A DNA stretch of 64,000 bases from Ostreococcus lucimarinus CCE9901 (GCF_000092065.1 NC_009375.1:248001-312000), one strand, 5' to 3'; shown: positions 39,633 through 49,075, counted from the first letter of the stretch. Program-made: numbers and translations. The notes: generated by a model not told the origin, from the sequence alone.

Positions 39633-41540
39633 CTACACTTGAGGTCGCGTTTGAACGATGTAGAGCTGCCCATCTTCAGATATCGCGCCCTCAATGTCTT
39701 GAGGAGACCCACAAAGTGTCTCAATCTCTAGTGCAACCTTGGAGATGGTCGCTAAAAGCTTTTGTCGCTTGGTTTCGTCCGTAATGAGGCTGTCGGTGGA
39801 GTAGTCGACGTTTTTCAACGTTGCCTCCTCCATGGTGATGCTATCGTACAAGCCCGCACCGGCGAACCCTTCCAGGTCTTCGCCGTTACTATCGGATCGG
39901 AAAATAAGTGAATCTTGCTCCATGAAAAGTCCTTTTGACTTCGAAGGGAACCCGACGACGGTCGGATTATCCAAATTGCTCTTGGATGTCTTGAATGACA
40001 ATGCTCGACCAGAAAAGTTACCGACGAGCGCTTCGCCCAGACCACACACAAGCTCACCGTAAATTTCGCTCTTGTCGTTGTTTTGTGGATTCACTGTGTG
40101 CAGTACGAATGCGTATCGCGCACGAACGACGGGCTGACAAAGCACAGCCATGGACAAATCGGCGTGATTCAGCCCTGCCTTTTTGCAACTCAAAACGGCT
40201 CGCTCGTTGTACTTGCTTGCCCATACGCCAAGAATCGTCTTCCATGCCTTTTGACCTTGAGCGCTCGTCACGAGATCTCCCGGCCAACCGAGTGATTCGG
40301 CTTCGAAGGCGACTTTCAAACTTTTCGACAGGTCGGCCGTCGGTTTTAAAGTGGCGATACATGCCTTGACTTCCGCAATGAGTGCTTTGAAGCCAACGCC
40401 GTCTGTGGAGTCGTACGCTTCAAGTTGTTTGACTAACTCTGCAATTTGTCTCTTTGCGCCTGCATTCTCAGGGACATCAAGAACTGCATCGAACGTACCA
40501 AAAGGCATCGCAACGGACGGCGGTAACTTTATGAGGTTTGAGACTCGACCGCGAAGGAGTTGCAAGTTTCGAGATTTGCCGCCGACAAGCTCTGGGGTAA
40601 ACTCTGATGACGTGGCGACAAATTTTCCTTGAAACGGACGTTTGATGATCGATATGTCACTCGAAACGGAATCGCTCGACGATGTTGCTATGACCTCCGC
40701 GTCGGTACCGATGATGCCGTCGACAACATCGAATTGCAAATCGTCGCCCTGCGCAGACGGCTTGAGTTGCACGGATTTCCCGGTCATGGCTTTCATCTGT
40801 TCTAGAACATTCACGTCAAACAAAGTAGCGAAAAGAACCTTTTCGTTACGGGCGCGAACGGCGCAGTGAGACAGCACATCTGGCATATCAGGAGTAACGA
40901 TCGCGACCACGCCAACCGGAATGTCCTCTTCGCCACCAACGCGGTCGGCAATAATGACAGTCGGTTGAGAATACTTGACATTTTGCACATCGGCGAGGGA
41001 TGCGACCGAAACAATCACGCCACTACACTCGGCGTTACTGACGATTTGCCAGCTGCCCATGTTCGCAACATTACGAATAACTGGGTCGAGAACTCTGAGC
41101 ATTTGAGAAAGTGGCGCCGCTGCAGTTCCACGGATGATTTCTTCCGAGAACAGGTCGAGCACGTGTCCATCCACACCGAGCTTGTTTCCCATGCTCTGTG
41201 CCGTCGGCTGAAGTGCGTCAATATAGCGCTGAGAAATTTCGCCAAGCGAGTTTTGCAGTCGATCGCACACCGCTTTTGCCTGCAAAGCCCAATCTCCTTG
41301 GCGTCTCGCTGCTTCAAGCACATTTTGCCACTCTTTCAGGCAAATGCGCAACTCGTGGTTGCCGCTTGCAGACATGCAAAGATTCTCGAGGACGAGGCTC
41401 ATGATTCTCAAAACTTCGTAAGGAGCTCGAGTAGGCAAAGATTCAAGAGATCCTTCGATGACCGAACGCGCCGCACCTTCTAACGCAAGGTTGCGCAGAC
41501 CTTCGCAACCTTCGCGACCTTCGCCGAAACGCTCGAGCAC
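39633..41540 (-). CDS. GWD: Alpha-glucan water dikinase, C-terminal half (5' end unresolved)
   Basis: Phosphorylates starch glucosyl units using the beta-phosphate of ATP. About 635 residues are visible. The phosphohistidine domain has the catalytic His in MPDVLSHCAVRARN; the nucleotide-binding domain follows (VGGKSRNLQLLRGR, RSDSNGEDLEGFAGAGLYDS, QLYIVQTRPQV). Plant GWD is about 1400 residues with N-terminal CBM45 starch-binding domains, all missing here. The frame opens after a TGA near 41577 and has no upstream ATG; the first in-frame ATG is 41402. The next gene starts only 170 bp away, so there is little room for exons. The redox pair CFATC of potato GWD is LFATL here. Confidence 0.88.
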   Translation of the reverse strand: MLERFGEGREGCEGLRNLALEGAARSVIEGSLESLPTRAPYEVLRIMSLVLENLCMSASGNHELRICLKEWQNVLEAARRQGDWALQAKAVCDRLQNSLGEISQRYIDALQPTAQSMGNKLGVDGHVLDLFSEEIIRGTAAAPLSQMLRVLDPVIRNVANMGSWQIVSNAECSGVIVSVASLADVQNVKYSQPTVIIADRVGGEEDIPVGVVAIVTPDMPDVLSHCAVRARNEKVLFATLFDVNVLEQMKAMTGKSVQLKPSAQGDDLQFDVVDGIIGTDAEVIATSSSDSVSSDISIIKRPFQGKFVATSSEFTPELVGGKSRNLQLLRGRVSNLIKLPPSVAMPFGTFDAVLDVPENAGAKRQIAELVKQLEAYDSTDGVGFKALIAEVKACIATLKPTADLSKSLKVAFEAESLGWPGDLVTSAQGQKAWKTILGVWASKYNERAVLSCKKAGLNHADLSMAVLCQPVVRARYAFVLHTVNPQNNDKSEIYGELVCGLGEALVGNFSGRALSFKTSKSNLDNPTVVGFPSKSKGLFMEQDSLIFRSDSNGEDLEGFAGAGLYDSITMEEATLKNVDYSTDSLITDETKRQKLLATISKVALEIETLCGSPQDIEGAISEDGQLYIVQTRPQV

Positions 41541-41709
41541 TTGTTGCTCATGCGCCGAACCGAGCGGGAGGAAATTTCAGCGCGCGCGCGCGCGCGTAGT
41601 GACATTTTCAGCGAAACAGAATTCAACTCAAACTTCATCGACAGTCTCGTCAACTCTGGCGTTCTCTAGTGATGATAGGTATTAGCATTGCAATGCAACT
41701 CTCGACGCT

Positions 41710-42336
41710 TCATTCTGATTCCGAATCGTCTTCTTCCTCGTCCTCGTCTTCGTCTTCTTCCTCTGAACTCTCTTCCTCGTCTTCGTCCTCGTCTTCCTCT
41801 TCCTCCTCTTCATCATCCTCGTCTTCTTCCTCCTCTTCGTCGTCGTCGTCGTCGTCGTCATCTTCCTCTTCGTCCTCCTCGGACATTTCTTCGTCGTCTT
41901 CCCCTTCGTCCTCTTCCTCCTCGTCCCCGGCCTCGCCAGAGATTAACTTTTCCAAATTCTTCATCTCCGCCTCCAAGTACTCCTTACGCTTCAGCTTCTT
42001 CGTCTGTTGCGCATCCATGCGAGTGCCCTCGCTTCGCTTTCGCTCCAAGTCTTCAATCTGCCGCAGCTTCTTCGCGAGCGCCCTGTACCTGACTTCCAAC
42101 GCCCCGTATTTCACCCCACCTTCCCGTCGCATCGCTTGGTCGTTCGACGCTCGCGCGCTGTTCCCAGACATTTTCAACGTGTCTCGCGCCGCCTTCTCAG
42201 CCTTGCGTTTCTGCGCGTACGTGATTCCCGGCTTTTTCGCGCTCTCCAACTTGGCGATTTGTTTGCGCGCCTTCGCGTTGTTCGGCACCGCCTCGCGCTT
42301 CGTGCGCGCCTTGTTCGTGCGATTTTGCGACCCCAT
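41710..42336 (-). CDS. Coiled-coil protein with an extreme acidic tail, unknown
   Basis: A 208-residue protein. Residues 1-75 are basic (Lys/Arg/Asn/Ala). Residues 80-135 form a charged helix (ALAKKLRQIEDLERKRSEGT, KKLKRKEYLEAEMKNLEKL), and the last 65 residues are almost only Glu/Asp with a few Ser. The helical part resembles the C-terminal helix shared by PYM and eIF2A, but the Mago-Y14-binding N terminus of PYM is not seen, so no name is given. The acidic/basic layout suggests a nucleolar or chromatin-associated protein. The sense strand of the tail is a long TCC/TCG/TCT run. Confidence 0.65.
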   Translation of the reverse strand: MGSQNRTNKARTKREAVPNNAKARKQIAKLESAKKPGITYAQKRKAEKAARDTLKMSGNSARASNDQAMRREGGVKYGALEVRYRALAKKLRQIEDLERKRSEGTRMDAQQTKKLKRKEYLEAEMKNLEKLISGEAGDEEEEDEGEDDEEMSEEDEEEDDDDDDDDEEEEEDEDDEEEEEEDEDEDEEESSEEEDEDEDEEEDDSESE

Positions 42337-42448
42337 CGCGTCGTGCGTTACGTTTTCTACTTCGACGTTCGCGCGCTTCGCTTTCGCAGAGCGTCGCGGG
42401 AAGCGGACGCGTCTCGAAGTGCGCCGCCGCCGCCGCCGTTTTTTGGTA

Positions 42449-43138
42449 TTACAGCGCCGTGGCTCGCGGATACGGCGAATCGTCGTCTTCTGCGTCGTCT
42501 ACGTCTACGTCTACGTCTAAATCGTCGTCTAAATCGTCGTCTAATAATAACTTCGCCCTGTTCCAGAACGATTCGAGGTCGACGCTCGCGTCGTCGTCGT
42601 CGTCGTCGTCCCGGTCGTCGTGTCGCGGCGATTCCAGTTCCGGCGTTCCGGCGTCCACTCGCGCGCTTCGTCTTCCCATCGATCCCATCCACTTCCCAAC
42701 GCGTCGCGCGTCGCGCAAGCGCTCGATGATCACTGACCGCATCCGAGTCGCCGTCTTCGCGACCGCGGTCGCGCAGTGCTCCCCCGCGCGTTCGCGTTCG
42801 CGTTCGCCGCGCGTCCTCGGCGCGAGCGTCTCCAGCGCGCGCACCAGGTCCACGAACTCCCTCGCGCTCGTCCCGCGCGCGCGCTTATCGGGATGATGCT
42901 CTAACGCTTTTCTTCGAAACGCCCTTCGCGCTTCGACGCGCACGCGCGCGGCGTCGCGCGCGTCGCGTCGTTCGTTCGCGGCCGTTACCAGCCCGAGCGT
43001 TTTCATCGCCTTCGCGCGCGCCGCATCGCTCGCGAACGCGCGCTCGACGGCGGGGCGGACGCACGCGGCGTCGTATGTTATCGCGATCAGCGCCACCAAC
43101 GCGGAGACGCAGGCGCCGACGCGCGCGGCGCGCTTCAT
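42449..43138 (-). CDS. Short membrane-anchored J-domain-like protein
   Basis: From the ATG at 43138, 229 residues. An N-terminal hydrophobic segment (VGACVSALVALIAITYDAAC) serves as signal or anchor, then a J-domain-like helix pair has the diagnostic HPD tripeptide in FRRKALEHHPDKRARG. The C-terminal 80 residues are acidic with Asp-Val repeats, encoded by the repeated GTCTAC/GTCTAA units near 42500-42545. The J domain would recruit an Hsp70, but helices I and IV are weak, so it may be a reduced domain. It is divergent from the next gene with only 42 bp between start codons. Confidence 0.65.
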   Translation of the reverse strand: MKRAARVGACVSALVALIAITYDAACVRPAVERAFASDAARAKAMKTLGLVTAANERRDARDAARVRVEARRAFRRKALEHHPDKRARGTSAREFVDLVRALETLAPRTRGERERERAGEHCATAVAKTATRMRSVIIERLRDARRVGKWMGSMGRRSARVDAGTPELESPRHDDRDDDDDDDASVDLESFWNRAKLLLDDDLDDDLDVDVDVDDAEDDDSPYPRATAL

Positions 43139-43180
43139 TGAGTGACGCGCGGGAGATATTTCGAGCGGGACGCGATCGTC

Positions 43181-44386
43181 ATGACATCGCTTCGTTGCGT
43201 CGCGCGCGACGCCGCGTTCGCGCGATCGACGCGCGTGACGCGTCGATCGAGGCGCGCGGGAACGGTGCGCGCGATGTCGGACGGCATGGACGCGTTCATG
43301 CCGCCGCACCGCGCGAATCAATCGTCATCGTCAACGACATCGTCTTCGACGGCGACGGCGACGATGACGAGCGGAAGCGAAGACCTGGATCCCGTCGTCG
43401 CGCGATCTCGCGAGGTGCTCGAGATGGCCACGGTCGGGGACTTGCTGCGCGTCACCGCGGAAGCGGCGGATGGGAGCGGACGCGATCGCGCGGATGAAGA
43501 CGAGACGCGAGACGCGCTGCGGTGGTTCGTCGTGAAGCGAGTGGGGATGAGCACGGGTGGACGACAGCTCGTCGAGGGTGAGTTAGAGGGGAAGAAGGCG
43601 CAGATATTGGATCAGGGCGGGGCGAATCAGGCGCGGATTGGGATCTCGGGAGCGTTGCTGGACGAGCGAACGCCGCTGACGAGGCTGAAAAACGTGCGAG
43701 ACGCGGACAAGTTTAAACGCGCGATTAAGTCGTACGAGCGACGGGTCGAACGGGAAAGCGATGCTTTAACGCTGGTTTCGAGCGTGGATAAGGCGCTGAC
43801 GTTGAATGGGTTAGAACAAGCGGTGAAGAAGAACCCGCGCTTTTGGACGGAGGGCGACGGCGCGCACTCGAGGCGAGTCATCAAGGACCCCACGGAGAGC
43901 GCGACGAAGATGACGGGGGAACTCTTGGCGCTGAAACACGGTCACCGAGATGTGGTGTTGATGCAAATCGTGTGCGACTGGACGGATGCGCTCGAAGATA
44001 GCGTTCGCGCCCCGTTCGCAGCGGCGACGCTTGAGGACATGTTGACGCAGGATGCGTCTATTTCAATGAGACTTTCAGAAGCGAGGTATCAAGTGGGAGA
44101 GGATAAAGATGGTAACCCCGAGTTCTCCAACGGCATCACAGCGGTAATTTATCGCGAGACCGCCAAGGAAACCGCGAACGTGCTCGTCTCCATGGGCGTT
44201 CAGGCGACGCGAAACATCGCAGGAGCGTTTCAGCAAGCCTTGGTCGGCGTCGCGCTCGGCTACACCGATGAAAATATCGCGCACCACATTCGCCGACTTC
44301 ACAACGAAGACAAGTTGACGGATGAAGATATATTTGCTTTGATTATCACCGCGAGGGATGAAAAGGAAGCACTGAACGCAAAGTAG
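43181..44386 (+). CDS. Hypothetical protein, probable organelle presequence
   Basis: 401 residues from the ATG at 43181. The first 35 are Arg/Thr/Ala-rich, followed by Ser/Thr repeats. The remainder is a mixed helical, soluble protein with well-defined segments (ARSREVLEMATVGDLLRV, ALRWFVVKRVGMSTGGRQLV, RDVVLMQIVCDWTDALEDSV, GYTDENIAHHIRRLHNEDKL). I do not recognise the family and see no catalytic motif or membrane helix. The start at 43142 would need GTG. Its 42-bp separation from the J-domain gene implies a shared promoter. Confidence 0.75.
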   Translation: MTSLRCVARDAAFARSTRVTRRSRRAGTVRAMSDGMDAFMPPHRANQSSSSTTSSSTATATMTSGSEDLDPVVARSREVLEMATVGDLLRVTAEAADGSGRDRADEDETRDALRWFVVKRVGMSTGGRQLVEGELEGKKAQILDQGGANQARIGISGALLDERTPLTRLKNVRDADKFKRAIKSYERRVERESDALTLVSSVDKALTLNGLEQAVKKNPRFWTEGDGAHSRRVIKDPTESATKMTGELLALKHGHRDVVLMQIVCDWTDALEDSVRAPFAAATLEDMLTQDASISMRLSEARYQVGEDKDGNPEFSNGITAVIYRETAKETANVLVSMGVQATRNIAGAFQQALVGVALGYTDENIAHHIRRLHNEDKLTDEDIFALIITARDEKEALNAK

Positions 44387-44446
44387 TACGCAACGCGCGC
44401 GAGCTGTAAAACACGAGAAGCAAGTAATCTCTACGCACTCTACAAT

Positions 44447-45211
44447 CTACATCACAATCTCTAAAAACGAACACCTTTCACACTTTGCGACGCACGCATC
44501 TAAACCGTACTCATCGCGCACGCTAAACCGAAGCCCACCAGCGTTGCCGCACCCGCGTGAGACGTGTGCCTCAAATGTCTCCGCCAAACGTCGCTTCAAG
44601 TACGTCAACCCTACGTTTTCATCGGCACGCGCGATTCTAAAGTCCCCACACGCGCAAAATAACACGTGCCTGTTGTAAAGCACCCGTCTCGTGGCGCACA
44701 CCGGACACAAGACGTCTTCGCCGCTCGACTCGGCGTTCTCGCCGACGTCCTCCGCCTCGGGAAATTTCCATCGCTCAAACGCCTCAATCGCCCGCGTCAA
44801 CCGCTCCTGTTCTTCCTCGTCTTCGCGATATTCTACCTCTGCGCGCTCGCTCATCAATCGCTCTTCGTTCGCGAGTTCTCGTTCCATCGCGTCTTGCATC
44901 GCGAGCAACACGCGCTCGACTTCAGCCTCCGTCAAGCGCGCGTAATCATCCTCGTCCTCGTCGTCCTCGTCGAAATCATCGACGTCGGCGTCTCTGACGC
45001 CGCGCACCGAACCCACGCGTCCTCCTCTCACCTTTCTGCGCTTCGCGTGCTGTTCGAGCACGATTTCGCGACACCGCGCGGCGTCGAACGACGACGCCGT
45101 CCCGCTCGCGCTCGCCTTCTCATCCGCACCGCCGCGCGTCCGCGCGCGCTTACCCACGAGTCCGAGGACGACGCGCACGCACGCGCTTTCGAGCGATTCG
45201 TCCGCGCGCAT
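44447..45211 (-). CDS. RPA-interacting protein (RPAIN) family
   Basis: The family carries replication protein A into the nucleus or binds it. From the ATG at 45211, 254 residues. An acidic, Arg-rich N-terminal half contains the helix LTEAEVERVLLAMQDAMERE. The C-terminal zinc-binding domain is diagnostic: VLCPVCATRRVLYNRHVLFC, CGDFRIA, LTYLKRRLAETFEAHVSRGC, FSVRDEYGL and a final CVAKCERCSFLEIVM. The cysteine pattern matches the RPA_interact C-terminal domain. The frame is open further upstream into Arg-rich leader; the downstream ATG is preferred. Confidence 0.8.
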   Translation of the reverse strand: MRADESLESACVRVVLGLVGKRARTRGGADEKASASGTASSFDAARCREIVLEQHAKRRKVRGGRVGSVRGVRDADVDDFDEDDEDEDDYARLTEAEVERVLLAMQDAMERELANEERLMSERAEVEYREDEEEQERLTRAIEAFERWKFPEAEDVGENAESSGEDVLCPVCATRRVLYNRHVLFCACGDFRIARADENVGLTYLKRRLAETFEAHVSRGCGNAGGLRFSVRDEYGLDACVAKCERCSFLEIVM

Positions 45212-45387
45212 GCCGACGCGCGCGCGCGACGCGCTGCGGCGTCGCGGTTCGCGCGCGCGCGCGGTTTGAACTCGAAATTTTTCGCCGTCGCGCGGCGATC
45301 GTGTGACTGTTCGCCTTTTGTGACTGTTTTTGTGACTGTTCTTATCCTCGTGCCTCACTCGACGCCGCGACGACGCTCGATCGCGCG
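45212..45387. promoter_or_regulatory. Shared upstream region with three TGTGACTGTT repeats
   Basis: The 176-bp spacer between divergent genes contains TGTGACTGTT at about 45301, 45318 and 45331, spaced 13-17 bp apart. Exact triplication of a 10-mer in a short bidirectional promoter suggests factor binding sites or local duplication. The function is inference. Confidence 0.5.
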
Positions 45388-46386
45388 ATGGCGCGCGCGA
45401 AAAAGCGCGCGCGGACGATCGCGCGCGCGGCGCTCGTCGTCTCGACGGCGCTCGCGATCGAGGGCGCGCGCGCGACGACGTTCACCGCGGACGGCCGCTC
45501 GTGCAAATGGCCGCTGGAGCTCGCGGAGGACGTCTTCGTGAACGAGTGCGTGCCCTACGGACGAGACGGGGCGCTGTGGTGCGTGGCGGAGGAGGACGGA
45601 AAATGGGGCGTGTGCGCGGACTTGGATTTCGACGCGAGCGCGCGCGGGAAGGTTTCGATGGAGGCCGCGGCGCGGGCGGCGACGACGCTGGCGCGCGAGG
45701 AAGAGCTAACGTACGAAGCGAGGCGACAGGCGATGGAAGTGTTGGAATCAACGTCGACGCTGATGTTGAAGGCGTTGGCGCGCGAAAGCATCGAAATCGA
45801 GGGTAAGATCGTAGAGAATCCTGTCGTTGAATTTCTAGCCAAACGTCAGAGAGAACGACCCGACAACTTCAACGCCGTGAACGACCCGACAACTTCAACG
45901 CCGGCGCCGGCGTCGACGACTTCCCCACCTTTACAACGGCCGCCGCCTTCGCCTCCGCCGCCTTCGCCACCGCCACTTTCGCCACCGCCACCGAATCAAC
46001 CGCGGTGCGTCGCGAGAACGGATATTCGATGGGAGAGCCCGCAAGCAGACGGATCTTCAGAGTTTGGCATGGACATTTACATCGTGCTCGCATCGGGTGA
46101 AAGCATCAGCGGCGGGTGGAAGATTTTGTTCAAGTTTGCGCGCGATGGTGTTGTGTTATACTCAAGTAGCGCGTACGGTGCGGACGCGCGCACGATGTAC
46201 GCGCCGGAGGACGGTCGCGTCTTCGAGTTGCGCGATCGCGGATACGACGCGTACATCGCGTTGTACTCCACGAAGCGGATCGGATTCAATGTGCGCACGC
46301 GCTCGGCGCAATCCTTACGCTTGTCGACTCTCGCAGTGAACGGTGAGGATTGCGAGATTGTATCCGAGTCTTCGATTCGCGCGTGA
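45388..46386 (+). CDS. Secreted modular protein: FN2-like module, Pro-rich hinge, CBM2-like domain
   Basis: 332 residues. After a basic start there is a signal peptide (ARAALVVSTALAIEGARA). The N-terminal domain has four Cys and the pattern CKWPLELAED ... NECVPYG ... LWCVAEEDGKWGVC, reminiscent of fibronectin type II modules. A helical stretch follows, then a Thr/Ser/Pro hinge with SPPPP-type repeats like hydroxyproline-rich cell-wall proteins. The C-terminal 120 residues form a beta-rich domain bracketed by two Cys (RCVARTDIRW ... GEDCEIV), with GWKILFKFARDG resembling family 2 carbohydrate-binding modules. No catalytic domain is seen. It probably acts extracellularly or on the cell surface. 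Confidence 0.72.
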   Translation: MARAKKRARTIARAALVVSTALAIEGARATTFTADGRSCKWPLELAEDVFVNECVPYGRDGALWCVAEEDGKWGVCADLDFDASARGKVSMEAAARAATTLAREEELTYEARRQAMEVLESTSTLMLKALARESIEIEGKIVENPVVEFLAKRQRERPDNFNAVNDPTTSTPAPASTTSPPLQRPPPSPPPPSPPPLSPPPPNQPRCVARTDIRWESPQADGSSEFGMDIYIVLASGESISGGWKILFKFARDGVVLYSSSAYGADARTMYAPEDGRVFELRDRGYDAYIALYSTKRIGFNVRTRSAQSLRLSTLAVNGEDCEIVSESSIRA

Positions 46387-46461
46387 CCGCACCGCGTTGA
46401 AAAGCAAATCAAGTCGCGCTGCAGCAGCATTAAAAAATAAAATAAAACAATCCATCGCGAT

Positions 46462-47535
46462 CTAAACTTGATGCATCGCCTTGACTTCGGTGAGAACATT
46501 TCGCACTTTATCATCGGGCTCGTCTCTCAGCCCGGGAATCTCGCCGACGTCCGTTGAGGCGTCGCCCAAGAGCGCGCGGAAAGAATCCGCGACGCCTTCG
46601 CTCAAACCCACCAAATCATACCCGCCCTCTAATAAGAACACGATTTTCCCGCCGCACATCTCATTCGCCAGTTCTTTCAACTTTGTGCAAAGACGATGGT
46701 ACGTTCCCGTGCGAAACGTCAACCCAGCGAGAGGATCTCGCCAGTGCGCGTCGTAGCCGGCACTGACGATGATGAAGTCGGGTTGGAACCGCGCCGCCGC
46801 CGGAACGACGATTTCTTCCAAAGCGCTCAACACCGCCTTATCACCGCTTCCCGGAGGCAAAGGTATATTAATAGTCGCACCCAGACCATCGCCTTCGCCC
46901 ATATCCGTAATCTTCCCCGTCCCCGGATAGCTCCCGTCCTCGTGCGTGGAGATGAACAGCACGGAATCGTCGTCTCGGAAAATATCATTCGTACCGTTAC
47001 CGTGGTGCACGTCGTAATCGAAAATGAGCACTTTTTTATGCCCTCTAAGCTGCGCGTGTCTCGCCGCCGCCGCCGCGGTGCCGACCAAACAAAATCCCAT
47101 CGCCCCTCGCGGCACCGCGTGGTGTCCCGGTGGGCGTATCAAACCAAACGCGCTCGGCGCCTTTTCTTTCGTCTCCTTCGCGCGATCGATCACCTCATCC
47201 ACCAATCGCGTCGCCGCACCGACGCCTAGCATCACGTCTTGAAAGCTCGACGGCGTGCAGTACGTCGGTGCGGTGTCTAAATTCGTCGGCGCTCGCGTGG
47301 CGCACAACAACTCGAGCCCGTTGCAGTAATTCTTCGCGTGCACACGCTCGAGCGCCTTTTTCGTCGCCGGCACGACGTCTGTGATCTCCAACACCTCACC
47401 CGGTCTCGCGGCGGGGGTCAGAGCGCCCGCCTCGAGGGCGTCTAAGATGGCGGGCACGCGAGCGTTGCTCTCCGGGTGCCCCAACTGCACGTGCTCCAGC
47501 GCGGCGGAGGTGGCAAAGAGCAGCGACGGGGACGA

Positions 47536-47566
<31 letters not shown>

Positions 47567-47661
47567 ATTCGTCGCGCGCGAGACGGGTGACGCTCGGCGC
47601 GACGCGACGCGCGCGGTGACGCGGGCGCGACGCGAGTGAGATGGACGCGAGGACGCGCCAT
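46462..47661 (-). CDS. Histone deacetylase family protein, HDA14-like (organellar)
   Basis: Zn-dependent deacetylase. The 399 residues begin with a 45-residue Arg/Ala/Ser presequence, including an Ala-Ser repeat encoded by GGACGC units. The catalytic domain follows: FGLIRPPGHHAVPRGAMGFC, the metal site IFDYDVHHGNGTNDIF, FISTHEDGSYPGTG, VSAGYDAHWRDPL and FLLEGGYDLVGLSEG. These match the class II-related plant HDA14 group, which deacetylates plastid and mitochondrial proteins, rather than nuclear class I enzymes. The start ATG at 47661 is 85 bp from the divergent putatively acylated-protein gene. Confidence 0.92.
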
Positions 47662-47746
47662 GGGGTCGAAGAGTGAAGTTGGGCGCTATTGCAACTCGAG
47701 CTAGAAATGGCCGCATTGATCGCATCGTCGCGTCGTCGTCGTCGCC

Positions 47747-48803
47747 ATGGGCGCGTGCGCGAGCATATGCGAGAGCACGCCGGACGTGCCGGCGAACATC
47801 ATCGCCGACCCGGAGGTGCGCGCTCGGACGCGCGCGCGTCGCGCCGAGGCGCCGTCGAATCGAATCGGACGTCGCGCGCGATGATGGATGCGTCGTGGCG
47901 AACGAGTGAACGCGCGCGCCGCGACGCGACGCGACGAACGACTGACGACGAGACGAACGCGCGACGCGCCACCAGGGACCGAGCAAATTCGTCGTCAAGT
48001 CGTGCTCGATGTTCAACAAGGACTACGAAGTCTATCGAGACGAAGTGGGACCGAACAATCGCTGGCTGTTTCTGAATCGCGAAGGGAAGGGTTTCTTCGA
48101 CCCGACTGGGTACATTGACTTGGAAAACTACACGCGAATCGACCCGAACGATAAGAAGAAAGGGCAAGTGCTGTGGAAGTTGAAGTACAACGAAAAACCG
48201 CACTTTGATATGGGGATGTCGCTCGGAGCCGACTCGGAGGACGACGGCGACGATAACCCCAACGTTCGAACCGTGACGAACATGTTCAAGCAGATGATGC
48301 AACAGATGCAGATGGGAGAGAACAGGTTTTACTCTATGAAATGGCGCACGTTTTCCGAGGCCAAGTTGAAGTCGGTGAAGACCCCGGGCGGGGCGTACTC
48401 GGTGAAGATCAAAGCCAAAGGCTACTGCACGCGTCAAGTGTCGGTGCACTATACCAGAGACGAACAAGGACACCAACGTCGGAATGTGAACGTCACCGAC
48501 AAGGAGTACGTGACGAAGATTTCGTACAAGATCAAGACCGCCGATGGGACGACGATCGATCGATTCGATCTCTTCTGCTGCGAAGGCTCCGACTTGAAGT
48601 GGGAGTGCGCCGCCTTCACCGCCGAGCTCCGCGGCGGTTGGATTTCCAAGTACCCGCACGAGATCACGACCAAGCCCGGCATCGATCCCGGTTTCGCCTT
48701 GCTCTTCGCGCACGTTTGCGTCACTGAGTTTGCACCGGACGAGATCAAGAAGGACTTGAAGCCCAACTGGAATCAGTGCCCCGGATACATCAATCCGTAT
48801 TGA
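47747..48803 (+). CDS. Putatively N-myristoylated protein with LURP/tubby-like C-terminal region, two exons
   Basis: Exon 1 (47747-47815) encodes MGACASICESTPDV and a few more residues. The 160-bp intron 47816-47975 has donor GAG|GTGCGC, branch GACTGACG and acceptor ACCAG. Exon 2 (47976-48803) continues with GPSKFVVKSCSMF. Phase 0, 298 residues. Gly2 with Ser6 fits N-myristoylation, and Cys4/Cys8 fit palmitoylation. The body is beta-rich (NRWLFLNREGKGFF, VSVHYTRD) and ends with GIDPGFALLFAHVCVTEF, which recalls the last strand and helix of LURP-one/scramblase folds. That assignment is weak. It probably acts at the cytosolic face of a membrane. Confidence 0.78.
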
Positions 48804-49075
48804 TGAAACCAACGTTCCGCCGCGTTCCGTTCCGGCGCGCGACGTGACATGCGTCTACGAATGACTCTATTTACGGTTAATAAGATAAATATATAATCAT
48901 ACACGCACTCCTTTGCGTCGTCCATCGCCGTTCGATCTCGCGCGTCTCGTCGCGATGGACGTCTCGCGCCCCCGGTCGGTTGCCCGGGGCCCGGGTGTCC
49001 GTCCAACGAGATCGCCCACGGATCGTTCGCCTTCGGTCGTCACTCGCGCGCGCGGTCGACTTCCCGCCGCTCGCG
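48804..49075. other. Spacer before the selenocysteine peroxiredoxin
   Basis: 272 bp. The left third is A+T-rich (near 48865-48905), the right two thirds CG-rich. The peroxiredoxin frame is open leftward to 48980 but without ATG. I see no further element. Confidence 0.5.

Noticed and set aside
41560-41640. Frameshift joining a 30-residue ATG-initiated frame to the GWD frame
   Set aside because: The two frames differ by one base, and the GWD frame has a TGA just after the CG run, so a simple repeat-length change would not create a clean fusion. Left as unresolved 5' end.
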